64,000 bases of DNA from Pseudomonas graminis (GTDB lineage Bacteria; Pseudomonadota; Gammaproteobacteria; Pseudomonadales; Pseudomonadaceae), in assembly GCF_002093745.1 (NCBI RefSeq), contig NZ_MTSB01000007.1:186001-250000 (forward strand), written 5' to 3'. This document shows, in pieces, positions 17,027 through 26,280 of this stretch; the stretch's first letter is position 1; every line of letters begins with the position of its first letter. A program made the translations under genes and the position numbers. Under the pieces are notes generated by a model. That model did no database searches, had not been told where the DNA came from, and worked only from the letters and a program-made list of their open reading frames with translations.

Positions 17027-19798
17027 ATGGTTGAGACGTTACTTGCCTTACACGCGCGTACTCCCTCTCTGCATGCGATGGACCCGCGTCAACGGCTCAT
17101 CCACTCCATTGCTTTCTGTCGTCTGACACCCGACGACGAGCCGGAAGTGCGGATCAGTCACACGGTTTTTGATGTCGCAGGCCGACCGTCAATGAGTTGG
17201 GATGCCCGTCTGTGGGCCGACCGGGCACCCGCCAATGTGACGAATATTCATACCCTCAGCGGGCAGGTTGTTGCCTCCGAGAGTGTGGATGCCGGCTGGC
17301 GTGTGTCGTTGGCAGGTGACGCCGGGCAGGAGGTGAGCGCCTGGGATGGTCGGGGTGTTGCGCGACGCACTCGATACGACGCACAGCTCAGACCCACTCA
17401 TGTTTTTGAGGACCAACACTGTGTCGAACGTCTGCTTTATGGCGGTGCTGAGTCGGCGTCTCGTAATCAGTGCGGTCAATTGATTCGTCATGACGATCCG
17501 GCAGGGACGCAGCTTGAGGATGAATACAGTCTTTCGGGGCATGTGCTCAGTCAAACGCGGCGCTTCCTGAAAAATCACGACAGGCCTAACTGGCCCGAGT
17601 CGTTGGCCGCACGTGATGCCTTGCTGGAAATCGGTGCCGGTGCAACCACTTGCTGGCACTGCAACCCGTTGAGCGAAACCCTCCGGCAAACTGATGCTCA
17701 GGGTAATGTCCAGTCTTTGGACTACACCCTTGCGGGTCAATTGAAAAGCAGCCGTTTGCGGCTGCACGGTCAGGCTGAAAAGGTCTTGGTCAGCCAGCTC
17801 CAGTACGACGCGCAGCAGCGGGTGGTGTCGGAGACGGCTGGTAATGGAGTGATCAGCACAGCGAGGTACGGCACTGAAGACGGTCGTCTGCTGGAACTGA
17901 AAGCCAGGCGTGGCAATGGCGAGGTTTTACAGGATTTGCTCTACGACTACGATCCGGTCGGCAATGTGATCCGTATCGAGGACCGTGCTCAGCCAACCGC
18001 CTACAACGGCATTCAGCGCATCGACCCTGTTTCGACGTATCGCTACGACACGCTTTATCAGCTGGTCGAAGCCTCGGGCAGGGAATCAGCGGTCGTTAAT
18101 CAAGGCCCGGTGTCTGCCGGTTTTCAAAGGCTTGCCGACCCAGCGAAACTGTCCCGTTACACGCAGATCTACCGCTATGACGCGGGCGGTAATCTTCAGC
18201 AACTGACCCATCACGGCGCGCAGCCCCGCTCAAGCAAACGGGTCACCGCTCGCTACAGCAATCGCAGCCTGCCGGTGATCAATGACCGGATACCCGACGA
18301 AACAGAGATCGCCGCCGCATTTGACTCCAACGGTAATCTGCTTGCCTTGCAAGCCGGACAAGACGTGAACTGGGACCCACGCAACCAGTTGCAGAAAGTG
18401 CGCCCCGTGATTCGCGAAAACGCGATGGACGACAGCGAGTGCTATGTCTACGACGCCAGCGGCCAGCGCCTGCGCAAGGTGCGCATGACGCAGGCCAAAA
18501 CCGTCGTCCACAGCGCTGAAGTGCGTTATCTGCCAGGCCTCGAAGTGCGCACTGACAGCGCGACGGGTGAAACCCTGCACGTCGTGGTTGCCCAAGGCGG
18601 ACGCAATAACGTGCGCGTGCTGCACTGGCAGGCCGGCAAGCCTGACACGCTTGAAAATGACTCGATTCGCTACACGCTGAATGACCATCTGGGCTCCAGC
18701 GCCCTAGAGCTGGACGCGCAGGCACAACTCATCAGTCAGGAAAGTTACTACCCGTTCGGTGGTACGTCATGGTGGGCGGGCCGCAGTGCCATCGAAGCGA
18801 ACTACAAGACCGTGCGCTACTCGGGCAAGGAGCGTGACGCGACGGGGCTTTATTACTACGGGCTACGGTATTACGCGCCGTGGTTGCAGCGGTGGATCAA
18901 TCCGGACCCGGCGGGGGAAGGGTTGAACCTGTACGGAATGTTGAGCAATAACCCGCTCACGTTCATCGACGCTCAGGGGGGAGTCGCTGAAATTCCCGAG
19001 CATATTCACTACATCTGGTTGGGCAAGGCCGCGCCACTGATGAAACATTTGAGCGGGATTAGACGCAACGCTGTGGTGAATCCTGATTATCAATTGACGC
19101 TGCATTTACACCTGCGCTCGGGTAACGAATCACGCATTGCGTCAGCGTTGCACGAGGAAAAAAACGTCAAGATTTCGGATCTCAGAGAAGAAGCGTTTTT
19201 TAAGAGATTCAAAGAAACAGCGTCCTACAATATTTATACGGATTTATATGGGGATGACCCTCGACACTATGCGGCGGCCAGTGATGTGCTTCGATACAGC
19301 CTGATCAACTATTATGGTGGTATTTATTCGGACACCGATGACACGTTCATGCGCGGGTTCAGGAAGACTGATTTCAAAACCAAACCTAAAAGGGTTTTCA
19401 CGCTGGATGCTATGGCTACACCTTGGAACAGCAGTGAAATCGTGATTCCCAATAGCACGTTTGCGTCGCATGCTAAAAATCCGGTGCTGAGCGCCTTGGA
19501 AAATGAGGTCGTCAGTCGGTACAGTGATTATCGTGAGACGGGGCTCGGTCATATTTTAAGCAGCACCGCTGATGTTGGCGACAGGATGAAAATTGTCTCG
19601 GACGTGACGGGCCCCAAGGTATTCACAGAGGTGTTGCTGAAAGAGGGACGTGGTTTGAGAAAGCTTTTTTCATTAATGGTCAACCACAACATCCATCATG
19701 AAAAATTAAGCAGTCCGAAAAGTTATCAGAAAGAAATTAAAAAAAGAATGCCCTTTTCATACATCGTAGAAATAGGAAACAGCCATTCCTGGCGATAG
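17027..19798 (+). CDS. TccC/Rhs-type toxin component with glycosyltransferase-like tip
   Basis: This 923-residue protein resembles the C component of Tc insecticidal toxin complexes. It opens with LHARTPSLHAMDPRQRLIHSIAFCR, typical of TccC, then YD-repeats (YDYDPVGNVIRIEDRAQ, YRYDAGGNLQQLTHHG) forming the Rhs shell. The conserved core end (YSGKERDATGLYYYGLRYY, INPDPAGEGLNLYGMLSNNP) finishes near residue 652. The tip, about 653-923, has IPEHIHYIWLGKAAP, ASDVLRYSLINYYGGIYSDTDD and a DxD at residues 769-771. This is the pattern of the DxD glycosyltransferases of large clostridial toxins, which glycosylate host GTPases. I prefer the ATG at 17027 (AGGT upstream) to a GTG at 17000. No TcA or TcB gene and no immunity gene is adjacent. 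Confidence 0.82.
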   Translation: MVETLLALHARTPSLHAMDPRQRLIHSIAFCRLTPDDEPEVRISHTVFDVAGRPSMSWDARLWADRAPANVTNIHTLSGQVVASESVDAGWRVSLAGDAGQEVSAWDGRGVARRTRYDAQLRPTHVFEDQHCVERLLYGGAESASRNQCGQLIRHDDPAGTQLEDEYSLSGHVLSQTRRFLKNHDRPNWPESLAARDALLEIGAGATTCWHCNPLSETLRQTDAQGNVQSLDYTLAGQLKSSRLRLHGQAEKVLVSQLQYDAQQRVVSETAGNGVISTARYGTEDGRLLELKARRGNGEVLQDLLYDYDPVGNVIRIEDRAQPTAYNGIQRIDPVSTYRYDTLYQLVEASGRESAVVNQGPVSAGFQRLADPAKLSRYTQIYRYDAGGNLQQLTHHGAQPRSSKRVTARYSNRSLPVINDRIPDETEIAAAFDSNGNLLALQAGQDVNWDPRNQLQKVRPVIRENAMDDSECYVYDASGQRLRKVRMTQAKTVVHSAEVRYLPGLEVRTDSATGETLHVVVAQGGRNNVRVLHWQAGKPDTLENDSIRYTLNDHLGSSALELDAQAQLISQESYYPFGGTSWWAGRSAIEANYKTVRYSGKERDATGLYYYGLRYYAPWLQRWINPDPAGEGLNLYGMLSNNPLTFIDAQGGVAEIPEHIHYIWLGKAAPLMKHLSGIRRNAVVNPDYQLTLHLHLRSGNESRIASALHEEKNVKISDLREEAFFKRFKETASYNIYTDLYGDDPRHYAAASDVLRYSLINYYGGIYSDTDDTFMRGFRKTDFKTKPKRVFTLDAMATPWNSSEIVIPNSTFASHAKNPVLSALENEVVSRYSDYRETGLGHILSSTADVGDRMKIVSDVTGPKVFTEVLLKEGRGLRKLFSLMVNHNIHHEKLSSPKSYQKEIKKRMPFSYIVEIGNSHSWR

Positions 19799-19880
19799 GC
19801 GTGCAGTCGGATACACAAGCAGCCTGAAGGCGAGCGCAAAACTTTGCACGGCAGCGATAGGTTGAACAGAGACGTAAAAA

Positions 19881-19929
19881 GCCCTCGACACCTCGTTGCG
19901 TAGAAGATACGCCGAGCATTGCCGAGGGC
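19881..19929 (-). terminator. Probable terminator of the alginate operon
   Basis: Reading on the minus strand after the algA stop, AGCCCTCGGC at the start pairs with GTCGAGGGCT at the end around a long internal region, followed by TTTTTAC. The stem is at least 8 bp (GCCCTCG/CGAGGGC, 19881-19887 and 19923-19929). The loop is long, so efficiency is uncertain. Confidence 0.5.
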
Positions 19930-19954
19930 TGTCGTACGTGCAGCTAAACGCCTG

Positions 19955-21406
19955 TTAACGAGCGATCGTCTGCGTCTTCACACCCGCTTCCAGCGCATTC
20001 GAACGACCGTAGATGTCTTCGAAACGCTCGATATCGTCTTCGCCCAGGTAGCTACCCGACTGCACTTCGATGATTTCCAACGGGATCTTGCCCGGGTTTT
20101 TCAGGCGATGGACCGAGGCGATCGGGATGTAGGTGGACTGGTTCTCGGTGAGCAGGAACACGTTGTCGTCGCAGGTCACTTGAGCCGTGCCCGAGACCAC
20201 GATCCAGTGCTCGGCGCGGTGGTGGTGCATCTGCAGCGACAGGCAGGCGCCTGGCTTGACCGAGATGCGCTTGACCTGGAAGCGGCCGCCCATGTCGACC
20301 GAATCGTAGGAACCCCACGGACGATACACTTCGAGGTGGTTCTGGGTTTCGCTACGGCCACGCTCGTTCAGGGTGGCAACCATCTGCTTGACGCCCTGGA
20401 CCTTGTCCTTGTGGGCAATCATCATGGCGTCCTTGGTTTCGACAACGACGATGTTGTCCAGACCGATGACCGAGACCAGTTTGCCGTTGCCGTGGATCAT
20501 GCAGTTGCGGCTGTCCTGAATCACGACGTCGCCTTTGGTGACGTTGCCGTTGGCGTCTTTGGCATTGACTTCCCACAGCGACGACCAGCAGCCGACATCG
20601 CTCCAGCCAGCCGACAGCGGCACAACGCAGGCACGCTGGGTTTTTTCCATGACCGCGTAGTCGATGGAGTTGTCCGGGCAGCAAGCGAAGGTGGAAGCGT
20701 CGACTTCCAGCGCATCGTCATCCAGCACGCTGCGCTCGAGGGTCAGCAAGCAGGTGTCGTAAATGTCCGGATCGTGCTTTTTCAGTTCTTCCAGGAAGCG
20801 GCTGGCGCGGAACAGGAACATACCGCTGTTCCAGTAGTAACCACCGGCTTCGACGAATTCCTTGGCGCGTTTTTCGTCAGGCTTCTCGACGAATTGCGAC
20901 ACGCGGCTGACGCCTTCCGGCAGCAGAGCATCAGCGGTCGACTTGATATAGCCGTAGCCGGTTTCCGGCTTGTTGGCCGGTACACCGAATAGCACCATTT
21001 CGCCACGTTCTGCCGCAACAGTGGCCAGGGCCAGAGCGCGTTGCAGGGCTTTCTGATCTTCGATGACGTGGTCGGCAGGCAGAACCAGCATCAGACCGTC
21101 GTTGCCTTCGTTGACCAGTTTCATGGCAGTCAGCGCCACGGCCGGGGCCGTGTTGCGGCCGAACGGCTCCAGCAGGATGGACTGGGTTTTCAGGTTCAGT
21201 GCGGCCAGTTGCTCGTTGACGATGAAACGGTGGTCCTTGTTGCAGACCACGATAGGCTCCTGCATGCCCTCGAACACCAGACGCTCCAGGGTTTGCTGGA
21301 ACAGAGTGTGGTCGCCGGTCAACGCCAGAAATTGCTTGGGAAACTGTTTACGCGAAAGCGGCCAGAGTCGTGAACCGCTACCGCCTGACAAGATCACTGG
21401 AATCAT
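19955..21406 (-). CDS. algA: Mannose-6-phosphate isomerase / mannose-1-phosphate guanylyltransferase AlgA
   Basis: This 483-residue bifunctional enzyme catalyses the first and third steps to GDP-mannose for alginate. The N-terminal nucleotidyltransferase signature is LSGGSGSRLWPLSRKQFPKQ (about residues 6-25), with FVEKP near 178. The C-terminal cupin domain carries the type II isomerase motif QMHHHRAEHW (about 405). It is the last gene of the alginate operon, 119 bp after algF. A GGAGA site precedes the ATG. Length agrees with P. aeruginosa AlgA. Confidence 0.97.
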   Translation of the reverse strand: MIPVILSGGSGSRLWPLSRKQFPKQFLALTGDHTLFQQTLERLVFEGMQEPIVVCNKDHRFIVNEQLAALNLKTQSILLEPFGRNTAPAVALTAMKLVNEGNDGLMLVLPADHVIEDQKALQRALALATVAAERGEMVLFGVPANKPETGYGYIKSTADALLPEGVSRVSQFVEKPDEKRAKEFVEAGGYYWNSGMFLFRASRFLEELKKHDPDIYDTCLLTLERSVLDDDALEVDASTFACCPDNSIDYAVMEKTQRACVVPLSAGWSDVGCWSSLWEVNAKDANGNVTKGDVVIQDSRNCMIHGNGKLVSVIGLDNIVVVETKDAMMIAHKDKVQGVKQMVATLNERGRSETQNHLEVYRPWGSYDSVDMGGRFQVKRISVKPGACLSLQMHHHRAEHWIVVSGTAQVTCDDNVFLLTENQSTYIPIASVHRLKNPGKIPLEIIEVQSGSYLGEDDIERFEDIYGRSNALEAGVKTQTIAR

Positions 21407-21525
21407 TTTATTTCTCCAATAGCATTCAATTTGGGCTGTACGAGATGTCTGTCGTTTCTGTCTTTTTCTTGTGCCGCGCCGGTCGGTTCATGGCCCATGC
21501 CTTGAACCGACCGTCATAATCCGTT

Positions 21526-22194
21526 TTAGCGGGTTGCAACCGGTGGCTTGACCCACACTGGCGAGAGGCTGCTGCCACTGCCGGTGATGTAGAGCACAGC
21601 GGCTTCGCCACGCTCCAGCGCCACAGGTTTCACATCGGTGACTTTCTTGTCGCCGTCGTACAGCGCCAGGCTGACCTTGACCGGGTTGATTTCACGCTCG
21701 CCGGTGCCCTTGGCCGCTACAGCCTTGACCACATCGGTCTTGCCATCAGCGGTTTTCAGGGTCAGTGCCTTGTCGCTCAGGTTCTGAACGCGAACCAGGG
21801 ATTTCTGCTTGTTCTTGAACGGTGGTTCTTCGACCAGTTGCGGCTTGCCGCTGGCGTTGTTGACCAGGGTGTAATAGTGATCGCCTGCCAGTTTCACCGG
21901 CACGCTCTGGCTGCCCAGCTTGGCGGTGTAGTCGCCCTGTGGCATGAAGCTGAACGCCGTGCTGCCCAGTGGCGCCACTTCGTTGAGGTTGGTGTTGCCG
22001 ACGCTGGCGCTGATTTCGCTGCTGCTGGCGTTGTAGACGCGAACAAACGTCGAGCCTTTCGGTGCAGTCGGGCCATACAGGGCGGAGTCACCGGCGAAAG
22101 CTTGCAGGGACATCAGGCCCAGGCCGGCGGCCAGTGCGCAGGTTTTGAACAGACGCTTGGTGGCAGAACGGTTAGCAGTCGTGTTGAAAGTCAT
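21526..22194 (-). CDS. algF: Alginate O-acetylation protein AlgF
   Basis: This 222-residue periplasmic protein is needed for O-acetylation of mannuronate residues. It has a signal peptide (ATKRLFKTCALAAGLGLMSLQAFAGDS) and a beta-rich mature part (FVRVYNASSSEISASVGN, SLVRVQNLSDKALTLKTADGKTD). It is encoded just after algJ, with its GAGGA site next to the algJ stop, and ahead of algA. Its partners are AlgI, AlgJ and AlgX. The exact biochemical role of the family is less well established than that of its partners. Confidence 0.96.
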   Translation of the reverse strand: MTFNTTANRSATKRLFKTCALAAGLGLMSLQAFAGDSALYGPTAPKGSTFVRVYNASSSEISASVGNTNLNEVAPLGSTAFSFMPQGDYTAKLGSQSVPVKLAGDHYYTLVNNASGKPQLVEEPPFKNKQKSLVRVQNLSDKALTLKTADGKTDVVKAVAAKGTGEREINPVKVSLALYDGDKKVTDVKPVALERGEAAVLYITGSGSSLSPVWVKPPVATR

Positions 22195-22206
22195 GAGTCA
22201 GTCCTC

Positions 22207-23382
22207 TCAGTTTTGCGCCCGGTTGGGCGACTCGGATTGTTTGGCGTTGAGCGCCACATTTTCTTGGGTGTCACGCGACTTCTTCAGCTCGGCGATCCAC
22301 TTGGGATCGAACTCGCCAAGGTCGTTGTGGGCCGGCAGGTAGCGCTCCGGGAATTCCCAGATCACCACTTGCGGCGGGGTGTTCTTGAACGCATCGGTCT
22401 GCAGGTACTTGAGCATCGGCAGGATCGGGCCGTGGCCGTCTTCCGCGTAGTTGACGACGTCACTGCGCAGCGCCTGCTTCAGGGCACCGACGAAGTTCCA
22501 GTTCGGGTTGGCGCTGTAGCTGGTGCCGACCAGACCCACCGGGATGTCGCTGTCCGCGAACAGCGCGTCATCGCCTGCGGCTGCGCCTGCTACCGGATCA
22601 GTGCTGCGTTTCTGCAACTCGTCAGGCTTGGGCAGCATGTTGCTGAACAGCGGGTCCAGTGGCAGGAAGGTCGTCAGGTCACCTTTGTAGGCTTCAGTGC
22701 CCTTGGCTTGTGTGACGAACTGCTCAGGTTCACCTTCCAGCGGCGTTTTCTGGGCAATCGCGGTGCTCAGTTGCTGCGCGGCTACTTCGGCGCCCATCGG
22801 CGTCCAGTGGGTGTCGGTGCGCAGGAACACCTGGCCTTGCTGCTTGGCCGCTTGCAGCGGGGCCAGCAGGTCCGGAGCAAAGATGCCGGCCTTGGCCACC
22901 TGCTCGTGGAACTGCTTATACAGGTCGACATGCAGGCTGGCAGGCTTGGTATCACCGATGTGTTCCGGGTACAGACGGGTTTTCGCCGGCACGATCGCCA
23001 GGACCAGTTTGGTGCCCTGTTTTTCCAGTGCGTCACGCACGCCCTGAATCAAGGCCAGGTTGTCCGCTTCGTTCTGTTCGCCATTGGCAACAGCGTCGAA
23101 CTCTTCATCGGTGTACAACCACTGGTCTTTGCCCAGCACAACGCCTGGACGACCTTCGTTGAACAGTTTGAAGTCCAGTGCCGCCCAGAGGTTGGTGCCC
23201 AGACGCTTGATCGGGAACTCATCGTCATAATGAGTCTCCGCCGCCTTGGTCCACTTGCCGTTGAGCACGGTGGTCTCGGCCGATGTCGAGAAGTTGCTGA
23301 AACTGCGCAACGACCAGACGCCAAGGACCAACAGAATGCCCAGGAAGATGGCGATGTAGAGGATTCGTAATGAACGGGTCAT
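22207..23382 (-). CDS. algJ: Alginate O-acetyltransferase AlgJ
   Basis: This 391-residue protein has an N-terminal membrane anchor (LRILYIAIFLGILLVLGVWSL) and a periplasmic SGNH-hydrolase-like domain. The Asp-x-His pair is in FLRTDTHWTPMG (about residue 192-200) and the serine motif in LVGTSYSANPNW (about 288). It receives acetyl groups via the membrane protein AlgI and supports acetylation by AlgX. The gene begins 10 bp after algI and its GGAG site overlaps that junction. It is homologous to AlgX encoded in the same operon. Confidence 0.96.
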   Translation of the reverse strand: MTRSLRILYIAIFLGILLVLGVWSLRSFSNFSTSAETTVLNGKWTKAAETHYDDEFPIKRLGTNLWAALDFKLFNEGRPGVVLGKDQWLYTDEEFDAVANGEQNEADNLALIQGVRDALEKQGTKLVLAIVPAKTRLYPEHIGDTKPASLHVDLYKQFHEQVAKAGIFAPDLLAPLQAAKQQGQVFLRTDTHWTPMGAEVAAQQLSTAIAQKTPLEGEPEQFVTQAKGTEAYKGDLTTFLPLDPLFSNMLPKPDELQKRSTDPVAGAAAGDDALFADSDIPVGLVGTSYSANPNWNFVGALKQALRSDVVNYAEDGHGPILPMLKYLQTDAFKNTPPQVVIWEFPERYLPAHNDLGEFDPKWIAELKKSRDTQENVALNAKQSESPNRAQN

Positions 23383-23392
23383 GTCAGGCTCC

Positions 23393-24949
23393 TCAGAACT
23401 GGAAGTAAAGGAACGGCGAGAAGCTTTGCGCCGAAAGTTTGAGAATCGAAGCCACGAACAGCAGCAGGATCAGTGCGCGCATGGCGTAACGTGGCCAGTC
23501 AGCTTCCCAGTAAGCCGGTTGCACCTGGGCTTCGCTGCCCACGGTGTAGCCAGGAAGGTGCAGGCTGCCAGGCGCATCGCCAGGCACGGCTTTGATGGTG
23601 CCCGGCTGTGCAGTGGCAGGACCGTCGGCCTTGGCGCTCTTGCCAGTGTCTTTTTCGCGGTTCTGGTAGAAGTCACGCAGACCGAAGAACGCCAGTGTCA
23701 GGTAAGCCACCACCAGGGTTGCCACTTGCAGACCGGTCAGGCTGGCACGGTTGAGTTCGGACAGCTGCCATTCGCCGAAGCTGAACATGGCGCTGTACAT
23801 GCGACCGGCCACGTGCAGGTTCTCGGCGCGGAAGATCACCCAGCCTACGACCACCAGCAGGAAGGTCAGTGCCCAGCGAATCGGGTTGAAGCTGTAAGGC
23901 TTGGTGTTGATGCCCACCGCTTTCTCGATGGCCAGCCACATGCCGTGCCATGCACCCCAGATGATGTAGGTGACGTTGGCGCCATGCCACAGACCGCCCA
24001 GCAGCATGGTCAGGAACAGGTTGCGATAAGTCGCGAACTTGCCGCCACGGTTGCCGCCCAGCGTGATGTACAGGTAGTCACGCAGCCAGGTAGACAGGCT
24101 GATGTGCCAGCGACGCCAGAACTCGGTGATCGACTGGCTGATGTAAGGCTGTTTGAAGTTTTCCATGAAGCGGAAACCCATCATCAAGCCCAGACCGATG
24201 GCCATGTCGCTGTAACCCGAAAAGTCGAAGTACAGCTGAGCGGTGTACGCCAGCGCGCCAAGCCAGGCATCGCCGGTGGTCGGGTTTTGCAGGGCGAAGC
24301 AGTGATCGGCAACCACTGCCAGGGTGTCGGCAATGAACACTTTCTTGATGAAGCCCTGCATGAATCGCGTGGCGCCCTCAGAGAACTTGTCCAGTGTGTG
24401 TGTGCGGTTGTTGAACTGATCGGCCAGGTCACGGAAACGCAACACCGGTCCTGCGATCAAGTGCGGGAAGATCGCCACGAAGGCCGCAAAGTCGATCAGG
24501 TTGCGGGTCGCTGGCGTGTCACCGCGATACACGTCGATGATGTAGCTGATGGACTCGAAGACATAGAACGAGATGCCGATCGGCAGCAGCACGTGAGTCA
24601 GGATGAACGGTTCCAGACCCATCGAGGTCATGGCCGCGTTGATGCTGTCCACACCGAAGTTGGCGTATTTGAAGTAGCCCAGAATGCACAGGTCCACAAT
24701 CACGCCAAGCAGCAACCATTTCTGTGCCGGTTTGGTTCGTACACCGGCCGCGCCTACCTTGAGGCCGATCCAGTAGTTCCAGACCGTCACACCGATGAAC
24801 AGCGCCAGAAAGTCCACACGCCACCAGGCGTAGAAGATATAGCTGGCAATCAGCAGCAGCAGATTGCGATAGCGTTGCCCGCTCAGGTAGTACAAGCCGA
24901 GAAAGATCGGCAAGAACAGGAACAGGAACACGTTGGATGAGAAAACCAT
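23393..24949 (-). CDS. algI: Alginate O-acetyltransferase AlgI (MBOAT family)
   Basis: This 518-residue polytopic membrane protein moves acetyl groups across the inner membrane for alginate acetylation. It has many hydrophobic helices and the MBOAT signature with catalytic His in LLGGLWHGANVTYIIWGAWH (about residues 315-335), plus FWRRWHISLSTWLRDY upstream. A strong GGAGAGATAAGG precedes the ATG. Unlike its neighbours it is separated from algL by 186 bp containing a REP-like element and a C/G hairpin. Confidence 0.97.
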   Translation of the reverse strand: MVFSSNVFLFLFLPIFLGLYYLSGQRYRNLLLLIASYIFYAWWRVDFLALFIGVTVWNYWIGLKVGAAGVRTKPAQKWLLLGVIVDLCILGYFKYANFGVDSINAAMTSMGLEPFILTHVLLPIGISFYVFESISYIIDVYRGDTPATRNLIDFAAFVAIFPHLIAGPVLRFRDLADQFNNRTHTLDKFSEGATRFMQGFIKKVFIADTLAVVADHCFALQNPTTGDAWLGALAYTAQLYFDFSGYSDMAIGLGLMMGFRFMENFKQPYISQSITEFWRRWHISLSTWLRDYLYITLGGNRGGKFATYRNLFLTMLLGGLWHGANVTYIIWGAWHGMWLAIEKAVGINTKPYSFNPIRWALTFLLVVVGWVIFRAENLHVAGRMYSAMFSFGEWQLSELNRASLTGLQVATLVVAYLTLAFFGLRDFYQNREKDTGKSAKADGPATAQPGTIKAVPGDAPGSLHLPGYTVGSEAQVQPAYWEADWPRYAMRALILLLFVASILKLSAQSFSPFLYFQF

Positions 24950-24996
24950 CCTTATCTCTCCGTTGGTCCAACATTCAAGGGCTCAAAGCCCCCCCA

Positions 24997-25021
24997 AACC
25001 CCCCGTTGAAAAGGGGGGGTG
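24997..25021. repeat. C/G-tract hairpin between algL and algI
   Basis: Six C at 24999-25004 can pair with the seven G at 25013-25019 across a loop of about eight bases; another C tract lies at 24989-24995. It sits about 50 bp before the algI start, on the operon's transcript. No U-run follows, so it is not a standard terminator. It could pause polymerase or protect the upstream RNA. Confidence 0.6.
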
Positions 25022-25094
25022 AATCAGTTCACAGCGTGTTCGCGACGTTGATCAGACCAGATCCGGCTTTATGGATGCATTGCCTGGATGTGCG

Positions 25095-25120
25095 CCTTCG
25101 CGAGCACGCTCGCTCCCACA
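25095..25120. repeat. REP-like element after algL
   Basis: The sequence TTCGCGAGCACGCTCGCTCC followed by CACA matches the intergenic REP unit I know from fluorescent Pseudomonas (TTCGCGAGCAAGCTCGCTCC). The arms GCGAGC and GCTCGC form a hairpin. It starts about 15 bp past the algL stop, inside the operon. Confidence 0.7.
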
Positions 25121-25135
25121 AAAAAACTCGGCGAA

Positions 25136-26272
25136 TCACGAACCGTCGTTATCGCCCTTGTCGCCTTTTTCATGCGCAGGGTCGTAGACCTTGGTCAGGT
25201 CACCGCCCAGGCGGAATGTCTTGAAAGGCTGCTTTTCGTGTTTCTCTTCCAGGACATCCGGGCTGCACGAGTAGAGCGAGCAGTACGGTTCGAGCCAGGC
25301 GAATTTCGGGTCTTTCTTGAGGTCCGTCATGTCCTGTTTTTCGCCATTGTGCTCAGCGAATATCGAAGGATCCTTGACGCCGGCCAGAACCCGGTCACCC
25401 AGACGCTTCAAGGCACCGTTGTTTTCTGGACGCAAGTCCACACCGTTGGCCTGAGCGAAACTGGCGATCATTGCCAGCGGTGGCAGGGCGTAGTTGTGGT
25501 AAGACAAGGCACGTTGACGGCGCTTCATTTCGTTGGGCAGGAAGCCGTCCTTGTCCACCTGATTGGCGGCGACCTTGAACTCTTTGACTGCCCAGTCGAA
25601 CAGGTCCTGGCGGTTGGTCGCGACGGCGGTTGCCATCACCGACCAGGCGGCCCAGTACGAGTGGTTGTTGATTTTTTCCAGCGGCAGATTGCTCCAGTCG
25701 CTGACCACCTGATCGGCCAGTTTGCTGAACCAGGTTTCGATGATCTTCGCTTCCTGCTGACGATTGGCCAGCGGATGCGAATCGGAGAACTTCAGGCGCA
25801 GGTAAGCGGAGGACATGCTGCCCAACGCCCATTTACGCATGGACTTGCCAGTGTGGTTGAACTCGCGGGACTCCAGCGCATCGGCCTTGGCCCAGGTGGT
25901 CATCATGTTCAGCGCGCAATCGAGCTGCTCGGGACGACCGTCGCGCATGTACTGCATCACGACTTTGCTGACGCCACGTTCAAGGTCGGTGATGTCCTTG
26001 GTCGCATCACGAAAGGCTTCTTCAGACACCGCATTGAGCGTCGCCCGCGCCTTGTCCGACCCTTCGTATTTGCTGCGGAAAACCAGCTTGTCGGTGTACG
26101 GTTTTGGAATGGCTTCACAGGTAAAGTTGTGATCGCCAGTCTTCATTTTCTCGATGGGCGCGTCATAGCCCTTGGGTGGAACCAGTGCTGCGGATGCGCC
26201 TGTGGCCCAGGCCATCGATGACAGGATTGCCATCGACAGCAGGGTAGGGCGGATCAGTTTAGGAGTCTGCAT
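25136..26272 (-). CDS. algL: Poly(beta-D-mannuronate) lyase AlgL
   Basis: This 378-residue periplasmic PL5 alginate lyase clears misplaced polymer and forms part of the export complex. The signal peptide ends near ATGASAA. The family core is present: catalytic motif [10 protein letters not shown] (about 198-207), with Tyr/Arg-containing blocks further on ([16 protein letters not shown]). The strongly charged tail ([12 protein letters not shown]) is the usual variable end. A GAGGTGA site precedes the ATG, 8 bp after the algX stop. Confidence 0.96.
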   Translation of the reverse strand: MQTPKLIRPTLLSMAILSSMAWATGASAALVPPKGYDAPIEKMKTGDHNFTCEAIPKPYTDKLVFRSKYEGSDKARATLNAVSEEAFRDATKDITDLERGVSKVVMQYMRDGRPEQLDCALNMMTTWAKADALESREFNHTGKSMRKWALGSMSSAYLRLKFSDSHPLANRQQEAKIIETWFSKLADQVVSDWSNLPLEKINNHSYWAAWSVMATAVATNRQDLFDWAVKEFKVAANQVDKDGFLPNEMKRRQRALSYHNYALPPLAMIASFAQANGVDLRPENNGALKRLGDRVLAGVKDPSIFAEHNGEKQDMTDLKKDPKFAWLEPYCSLYSCSPDVLEEKHEKQPFKTFRLGGDLTKVYDPAHEKGDKGDNDGS

Positions 26273-26280
26273 AAATCACC

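Noticed and set aside
23381..24940. A 519-residue open frame on the plus strand opposite algI
   Set aside because: Antisense to algI, with His/Gln/Val-rich composition typical of shadow frames; algI shows full MBOAT motifs.
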